A stretch of 10,225 nt of DNA, taken from assembly GCA_017999075.1 (NCBI GenBank), contig JAGOBX010000087.1, forward strand, positions 1 to 10,225, read 5' to 3'. This document shows, one piece after another, positions 5,914 to 10,225 of this stretch; positions within the stretch are counted from its first letter, which is position 1; each line of letters begins with the position of its first letter. A program made the position numbers and the translations under genes. The notes under the pieces are model-generated. The model was not told the DNA's origin. It saw nothing but the letters and a program-made list of their open reading frames with translations, and ran no database searches. Source of the stretch: JAGOBX01 sp017999075 [NCBI: Candidatus Babelota bacterium] (GTDB lineage: Bacteria > JAGOBX01).

Positions 5914-7017
5914 TTATTCGTCCTTCAAATAATGTGTGATAGTATTTTTAAAATTTTGTTCGTCTTCAATTTCCATATCAATTACAGTATATAATATGTT
6001 ATTAAAATAATCAAACTTATCTTTTAGTTTGACCGCATCTTTATACGTTGTTATTACAAAATCGGAAATTTTACAGAATAATTGAATACGTTTAATATCA
6101 ACCGGATTATAATTATGGTGATCAGGAAATTTTATAAAATTAATTGATTTAGGATTGAAACTGGATTTTACCATATCTTTGAATTTTTTTATATTACCTA
6201 TTCCTGCAAACAATGTTATGGTTTTATGTTCAATCTCTGAAAAATCTACTTTCATATCGTCTGATAGCCTGTGAAGTGATGATAACTTGTAATTACTGAA
6301 AAAAATAGGAACACTGTTATTATAGAATCTGATTAAATCAATAAGATGTTTATTTACCTCTGCTGATTCGATCTTATTAATGACGCAAATGTCTGCTTTA
6401 TTAATTGATTCAGGCATGTCTCTTAGAATTCCTGCTGGAAACAATCTGTATAATTTTAAATCTACTGTTCCGTCAAACATAAGTATTTCAATATCTTTAT
6501 GAAGATTAATCCGCTGAAATCCGTCATCAAGCAGAATAGTTTCTGGTTCGAAAAGTTTAATGGCCGCTTTAATTGCCTTAATTCTGTTTTTGTTTACTAT
6601 GATAGGTATCTTGCGCAATTTAAGCGCAAGCATATAAGGCTCATCTCCGGCTTCAACTTGTTTAATAAGCAAATCTCTGCCGTTAGTAACAATTCTGACT
6701 CTGTTATCATCTTTGGTTTTGCTTCCGTACCCGCGCGATACAATAGAAGTTTTGATATTCAAATCAGTCATTAATTTTGACAAATATTCAACCATCGGAG
6801 TTTTTCCTGTGCCTCCGACAGTTATATTACCAACACTGATTATACGGCAATTTTCAAATTTTTTTACAGGTATTATCTTATATTCCGCTGATTTATTTCT
6901 TATAAATATAATTAAATAATACGCCGCTGAAAATATTTTCAGTATAAAATATATAAAACCTGATTGCGCGGATATGTGTTTTTGCCAGATAAACTCGAGT
7001 TTACGGGAATTTTTCAT
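5914..7017 (-). CDS. lpxK: Tetraacyldisaccharide 4'-kinase (LpxK)
   Basis: It phosphorylates the 4' position of the lipid A disaccharide (DS-1-P to lipid IVA) with ATP at the inner face of the cytoplasmic membrane. The 367 aa length is normal. An N-terminal hydrophobic helix (about 20-40) is followed by SVGNITVGGTGKTP (61-74), an LpxK-specific P-loop with K72 and T73, then SRGYGSK (94-100), GDEP (124-127), LLDDGFQ (162-168), PAGILRD (194-200), AGIGN (271-275), FPDHHNY (297-303) and KDAVKL (326-331). One oddity: the position after DDGFQ, usually His in this family as I recall it, is Arg169. The other motifs are intact, so activity is still expected. The ATG lies 1 bp after the pfkB-type gene stop without a Shine-Dalgarno, so translation is probably coupled. 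Its presence implies a lipid A pathway and a diderm envelope. Confidence 0.95.
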   Translation of the reverse strand: MKNSRKLEFIWQKHISAQSGFIYFILKIFSAAYYLIIFIRNKSAEYKIIPVKKFENCRIISVGNITVGGTGKTPMVEYLSKLMTDLNIKTSIVSRGYGSKTKDDNRVRIVTNGRDLLIKQVEAGDEPYMLALKLRKIPIIVNKNRIKAIKAAIKLFEPETILLDDGFQRINLHKDIEILMFDGTVDLKLYRLFPAGILRDMPESINKADICVINKIESAEVNKHLIDLIRFYNNSVPIFFSNYKLSSLHRLSDDMKVDFSEIEHKTITLFAGIGNIKKFKDMVKSSFNPKSINFIKFPDHHNYNPVDIKRIQLFCKISDFVITTYKDAVKLKDKFDYFNNILYTVIDMEIEDEQNFKNTITHYLKDE

Positions 7018-7018
7018 T

Positions 7019-8008
7019 TTAAAATTTTATTTTTTGAATATCGCTTTTTATTTTACCCCATATTTCTCCATTCATTTTTGCTCCGAGAACTTCCACAACA
7101 TATCCTGAAGTTATTGCTCCGAGTTCAGCGCATTTGTCAAATGGATAATTGTTTATATAACCATATAAAAATCCTGAAGCAAATAAATCGCCTGCGCCTG
7201 TAGTGTCAATAGCGTTTGCTGCTCTTATGCCGGCTTTGAATATATCATTGCCTTTTTTTACCATTGAACCATTCTTTCCGATTTTAACAACAGCTATATC
7301 AACCATTTCTCCGAGAATGTTCAGAGCCTGTTCCGGAGAAGCTCCGGTAATGGATTTTGATTCTTCTTCATTGGCAAAAATTATGTTTATATATTTATCG
7401 ATAATGCCTTCGAGAAATTTTTTATTGTCGTTGACTACATTATAACTGGCAAGATCTATACAAACTTCGCATCCTGCGTCAGCTGCAAGTTTGCAGGCGG
7501 TTTCAATCAATTTATGGTTTTGAACAAGATAACCTTCTATATAACATATATCATACCATTTAAACAAATCAATTTTCAAATCTTCAGCGCATAATTCTAT
7601 GGAAGCGCCAAGATATGTCGCAAAAGTACGTTCGCTGTCAGGTGTGATTAATGCCGCCACTCTGCCAGACTCTGAAGAATTGCTGTAGAATAATTTTTCT
7701 TCAACGCTGTTTGACTGTAAATCACTTTTGAAAAAATTTCCGGTTTCGTCTTTTCCGATTTTTCCGATGAAAGCTGTTTTTACACCAAGCTGGGCAAGAC
7801 CGCATACAGTATTTGCCGCTGATCCGCCTGCTGCTTTTTGGGAAATAAATTTACCGGTTTCATTAAGTATCATGTTGCTTGTATTGATATCGACAAGGTT
7901 CATACTTCCTTTTGGCAGATTAAATTTTGATAAATACGTTTCATCAGGTATTCGAATCATCATATCAACCAGTGAATTCCCGATTCCTAAAATTTTTGTC
8001 ATATTCAT
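7019..8008 (-). CDS. PfkB-family kinase, adenosine kinase-like
   Basis: It is a ribokinase-fold sugar/nucleoside kinase. The PfkB signature 1 region is GGSAANTVCGLAQLG (61-75). Signature 2 is DTTGAGDLFASGF (268-280), with catalytic base D274 and the GAGD anion hole. FANEEE (211-216) is also typical. The overall pattern, including LPKGSMNLVD (31-40), SERTFATYLGAS (125-136), IEGYLVQNH (157-165) and IDLASYNVV (184-192), closely resembles bacterial proteins annotated as adenosine kinase, which convert adenosine to AMP with ATP. Substrate is not proven, because ribokinase, fructokinase and heptose kinases share the fold. The start at 8008 is set by AGAGGTGATC 5-7 nt upstream; ATG 8002 would be too far. 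It is first in a tight run with lpxK (1-bp gap) and the lipoprotein gene. A metabolic link to lipid A is not obvious. Confidence 0.9.
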   Translation of the reverse strand: MNMTKILGIGNSLVDMMIRIPDETYLSKFNLPKGSMNLVDINTSNMILNETGKFISQKAAGGSAANTVCGLAQLGVKTAFIGKIGKDETGNFFKSDLQSNSVEEKLFYSNSSESGRVAALITPDSERTFATYLGASIELCAEDLKIDLFKWYDICYIEGYLVQNHKLIETACKLAADAGCEVCIDLASYNVVNDNKKFLEGIIDKYINIIFANEEESKSITGASPEQALNILGEMVDIAVVKIGKNGSMVKKGNDIFKAGIRAANAIDTTGAGDLFASGFLYGYINNYPFDKCAELGAITSGYVVEVLGAKMNGEIWGKIKSDIQKIKF

Positions 8009-8010
8009 TT

Positions 8011-8020
8011 GATCACCTCT
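8011..8020 (-). promoter_or_regulatory. Very strong Shine-Dalgarno of the PfkB-family kinase gene
   Basis: Minus-strand AGAGGTGATC differs by one base from the complement of the common 16S rRNA 3' end (GGAGGTGATC). It places the start at ATG 8008. Since the following lpxK has no site of its own, this one may feed translation of the coupled genes. Confidence 0.8.
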
Positions 8021-8054
8021 ATAAAATTAATCTAATCATTTCAAATCACAATAT

Positions 8055-8082
8055 ATTTTACCTGAATAATTGCATAATTCAA
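8055..8082 (-). promoter_or_regulatory. Candidate promoter for the pfkB-lpxK-lipoprotein operon
   Basis: On the minus strand TTGAAT (8082-8077) and TAAAAT (8060-8055) are separated by 16 nt. Transcription would start near 8048, leaving a leader of about 40 nt with the strong ribosome binding site inside. It lies in the only sizeable gap (70 bp) of the right-hand block and overlaps the end of the glycosyltransferase gene. The match is moderate and the DNA AT-rich, so chance is possible. Confidence 0.35.
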
Positions 8083-9404
8083 CTTATTTCTTCAATTGTT
8101 TTTGCCAGGCTGCCTGCCAGCGATTTTCTTGAAAAAAAGTTCAGAATTTCCGGATTTCCATTGAACTTGATTTTTTTTTCTGAAAAAAGATTGTAAATAT
8201 TTTGCAGTTTTTCTGCAATGTTTTTTGCCGAATCAGTGTCTGCAGTAAATCCGAGATTATATTTTTTTATAAGATTATATGCTTCTCCTCCGGGAGGAAC
8301 TATTCCGAAAATATTTTTTTTTGCGCCTATATATTCGAAAAGTTTTCCTGTTAAAACTTCTTTTCCTTCAAGTTTTCCAATTAAAAGAAGCAATATATCT
8401 GCTTCTGCCAGCCGTTTTATACTTTCTCTATGATTTTCCATAGGTATAATATCAAAAATATTTTCCAATCCGTTTTTTTTTATATTTTCCGTATCTCTGT
8501 AAGTAATATGGCCGCATAATTTGATTTTTATTTTTTTTACATCGATTGTTTTTGACGATATTAATTTTTTTAACGCTTCAATAAGATTATCCAGATTTCT
8601 CCAGTCGTTCAAAGAACCGGAATATAAAATTTTTAAAATGTCATCTGGTTTATATATAGAAGAATTTTTGTCAGAAATAATGGATTCATAATCTTCAGGA
8701 TCAAAACCGTTTGTTATAACCTTGAACTTTGATTTGTTTATATCCTTGTATTTTTCAGTGAATTTTAATACTATACTTTCGGTCGCGCATATAATTTTAT
8801 CTGAATTTTTTAGAACTCTATACTCCATAAATTCTTCTATTTTTTTTACATAACTGAACGGATAAGTATAAACTTCATAGTCTGTCCATAAATCACGGAA
8901 ATCGGATATTATTTTTATATCTGAAAAAATTTTTTTTAAAATTATACCGGCAAGCTGAACCGAATGAGGCGGTGATGAAATTAATATGTTTTTTATATTA
9001 TATTTTTTGATTATTCTTATTGCGTAAAATATGCAGAACGGCAGCCAGAGCACTTTTAAATCAGGAATAAAAAAACTTGCAGATAAATTGTCAAAGAAAC
9101 GGGTTATATAAGATTTTCTATCCACTCCAAAGATTTCTTTTACTGTATTCGATTTTTTTTTCGATTTTAGGATATTATAATAATATTTTAAATCTATTAC
9201 CGGAGTCCTGATTATTTTAATTTTAGTTTTATATTCATTCAATAAAGTTTTATCTTTGGATAAGTAATATTCGTCTTTTACGGTAAGTACTATAGGTTCG
9301 ATTCCGAATTCAGGCAAATACTTCACATATTTGTGGGCGCGCATTACTCCGCCGCCGGCAAAAGGCGGAAAATCATAAACAATAACAAGGCATTTGAGGT
9401 TCAT
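8079..9404 (-). CDS. Family 4-type glycosyltransferase (GT-B fold)
   Basis: A 441-aa retaining-type glycosyltransferase likely acting in the cytoplasm on an envelope or exported glycan. The N-terminal domain has DFPPFAGGGVMRAHKYVKYL (11-30), the glycine-rich acceptor-side loop typical of GT4 enzymes of the WbuB-like group. It also has SSPPHSVQLAG (143-153) and SDFRDLWTDY (167-176). The C-terminal domain opens with VITNGFDPEDY (229-239) and ILYSGSLNDWRNLDNLIEAL (259-278). It continues with HRESIKRLAEADILLLLIG (325-343) and the nucleotide-sugar-binding region LTGKLFEYIGAKK (351-363) with E357. Donor and acceptor cannot be told from sequence. Its ATG directly abuts the TPR gene stop (TAA-ATG, no gap) and no Shine-Dalgarno is visible, so it is probably coupled to the TPR gene. 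No partner polysaccharide genes (flippase, polymerase) are in the window. Confidence 0.9.
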   Translation of the reverse strand: MNLKCLVIVYDFPPFAGGGVMRAHKYVKYLPEFGIEPIVLTVKDEYYLSKDKTLLNEYKTKIKIIRTPVIDLKYYYNILKSKKKSNTVKEIFGVDRKSYITRFFDNLSASFFIPDLKVLWLPFCIFYAIRIIKKYNIKNILISSPPHSVQLAGIILKKIFSDIKIISDFRDLWTDYEVYTYPFSYVKKIEEFMEYRVLKNSDKIICATESIVLKFTEKYKDINKSKFKVITNGFDPEDYESIISDKNSSIYKPDDILKILYSGSLNDWRNLDNLIEALKKLISSKTIDVKKIKIKLCGHITYRDTENIKKNGLENIFDIIPMENHRESIKRLAEADILLLLIGKLEGKEVLTGKLFEYIGAKKNIFGIVPPGGEAYNLIKKYNLGFTADTDSAKNIAEKLQNIYNLFSEKKIKFNGNPEILNFFSRKSLAGSLAKTIEEIS

Positions 9405-10097
9405 TTATTTTTTGATGAGTTTTTTTACTTTTTCTGAGATGGAAGAATAATGTTTTTTTATGTCTTCTATATTTGGAGATAGTTTTATGGCTTTAGTTAT
9501 GGCAAGCGCCGCAGTTTTAATGTTGTCAAGCAGAAAACTGCTCCATGCCACGCTGTCGAGTATAGCGGGATTTTCCGGTTTTTTATCTAAAGCTTTCCTG
9601 CATAGTTCGGCAGCTTTTTTTAGATCTCCATTGTTTATCATCATTAAATAACCGTAATTGTTCATTACTTTAGGATTATCCGGAGATATATTGTATGCCT
9701 GTTCATAAAATTCCATAGCTTTTTGATAATTTTCGGTTTTGAAATAATAATAAGCTATTCCTGAAATGGCCATTTGATTTTTATCATCAAATTCAAGGAT
9801 CTGCTTGAACGTAGATAAGGCTTCATCATATTTTTCCTGCTGGAATAATATATATCCTTTCAAATAATATAATTGAAGTTTAGCTTCAAATTCGAGATCT
9901 TCGTTAAGAGCAAGAGATATTTCTTCAATCGTCTCCTTGTAATACTTTAAATTAGCGTAACAAACAGCAAGATAATAATGCATTTTTGAATCAATATAAT
10001 TTTTTTCGAGAGCTTCAGAAAATGATACTATAGCCAGAGTATATTCTTTATTATTAAGATATTCAATTGCCTGAAAATAAATTTTTTCCGCATCCAT
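9405..10097 (-). CDS. TPR-repeat protein
   Basis: A 230-aa protein built almost wholly of tetratricopeptide repeats, about six of 34 residues (roughly 3-36, 37-70, 73-106, 107-140, 141-175 and 176-209). Each shows the small/aromatic pattern, for example YDEALSTFKQILEFDD (90-105), YQKAMEFYEQAYNISPDNP (124-142) and KKAAELCRKALDKKPENP (150-167). No signal peptide or membrane segment is present, so it is probably a cytoplasmic scaffold. The last repeats with NNYGYLMMINNGDLKKA (146 region) resemble the TPR parts of PilF/NlpI- or O-GlcNAc-type proteins, but no specific family is claimed. It is the first gene of the leftward block, followed with no gap by a GT4 enzyme, which suggests joint regulation. 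The start ATG 10097 has no clear Shine-Dalgarno. Confidence 0.9.
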   Translation of the reverse strand: MDAEKIYFQAIEYLNNKEYTLAIVSFSEALEKNYIDSKMHYYLAVCYANLKYYKETIEEISLALNEDLEFEAKLQLYYLKGYILFQQEKYDEALSTFKQILEFDDKNQMAISGIAYYYFKTENYQKAMEFYEQAYNISPDNPKVMNNYGYLMMINNGDLKKAAELCRKALDKKPENPAILDSVAWSSFLLDNIKTAALAITKAIKLSPNIEDIKKHYSSISEKVKKLIKK

Positions 10098-10140
10098 AAT
10101 TTATATATAATATTAAAAACAAAAAAAATAAAGAAAAATC

Positions 10141-10168
10141 TTGACAATTTTTATTTTATAAATATATT
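10141..10168 (+). promoter_or_regulatory. Near-consensus promoter driving the tRNA gene
   Basis: A perfect TTGACA (10141-10146) and TATATT (10163-10168) are separated by 16 nt. Initiation near 10175 would give a leader of about 33 nt before the tRNA at 10208. The position and quality fit a strong constitutive tRNA promoter. It lies in the 110-bp divergent gap with the TPR gene. Confidence 0.65.
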
Positions 10169-10207
10169 TTTCTTTAATTTTAGAAATAAAATTTTTCAAA
10201 ACTTCAG

Positions 10208-10225
10208 GCGGGTGTAGCTCAGATG
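10208..10225 (+). tRNA. tRNA gene, 5' end only (possibly tRNA-Gly)
   Basis: GCGGGTG (acceptor 5' strand, positions 1-7) is followed by TA (8-9), GCTC (D-stem 5' strand) and AGATG (start of the D-loop). This is the standard bacterial tRNA opening. The window cuts it after 18 nt, so the anticodon is not visible. A GCGGG acceptor start is common in bacterial tRNA-Gly, but isotype is a guess. A strong promoter lies just upstream. Confidence 0.8.

Noticed and set aside
7728-8196. Plus-strand open frames of 80-94 codons across the PfkB kinase gene and the adjacent gap.
   Set aside because: They overlap intact conserved genes on the other strand and have no recognisable domains or ribosome binding sites.
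10098-10225. tRNA-adjacent integration site of a mobile element.
   Set aside because: No integrase, repeat of the tRNA end or foreign-looking genes are visible, and only the 5' end of the tRNA is in the window.

Overview
The window is AT-rich chromosomal DNA from a Gram-negative (diderm) bacterium. LpxK (lipid A 4'-kinase), a KdsC-type KDO-8-phosphate phosphatase and a lipobox-bearing secreted protein all point to an LPS-containing outer membrane. All genes read under the standard code: Trp is TGG, and both TAA and TGA serve as stops. Genes are densely packed with very short gaps. No gene is diagnostic of a phylum, so lineage is left open; a poorly sampled AT-rich lineage is plausible but not shown. 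No mobile element, CRISPR array, phage gene or recognisable defence system is present.

Left part (1-3569, + strand): the last codons of an unidentified gene overlap the start of hisD (histidine biosynthesis) by 4 bp. After an 89-bp gap comes a three-gene cluster: a class I SAM methyltransferase with an uncertain start, a GT2 polyprenyl-phosphate-mannose synthase-like enzyme, and a KdsC-like HAD phosphatase. This looks like a small envelope or glycan module.

Right part (3620-10097, - strand, read right to left): a TPR protein abuts a GT4 glycosyltransferase with no gap. After a 70-bp gap with a candidate promoter and a very strong Shine-Dalgarno site come a PfkB/adenosine-kinase-like sugar kinase, lpxK and an uncharacterised beta-propeller lipoprotein, spaced 1-2 bp apart. 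Beyond a 98-bp gap holding a clear hairpin lie a small cupin protein and a stand-alone CheY-like response regulator, probably separate units. The two gene blocks converge at 3570-3619.

Right edge (10098-10225): a divergent, near-consensus sigma70-type promoter precedes the first 18 nt of a tRNA gene, possibly tRNA-Gly, cut by the window end. The gene-free stretches are all shorter than 300 bp.

Overall this is mainly housekeeping and cell-envelope DNA. The least explained items are the propeller lipoprotein in the lpxK operon, the ambiguous methyltransferase start beside an 8-T run, and the hairpin between the lipoprotein and cupin genes. I found no convincing evidence of a wholly new system.
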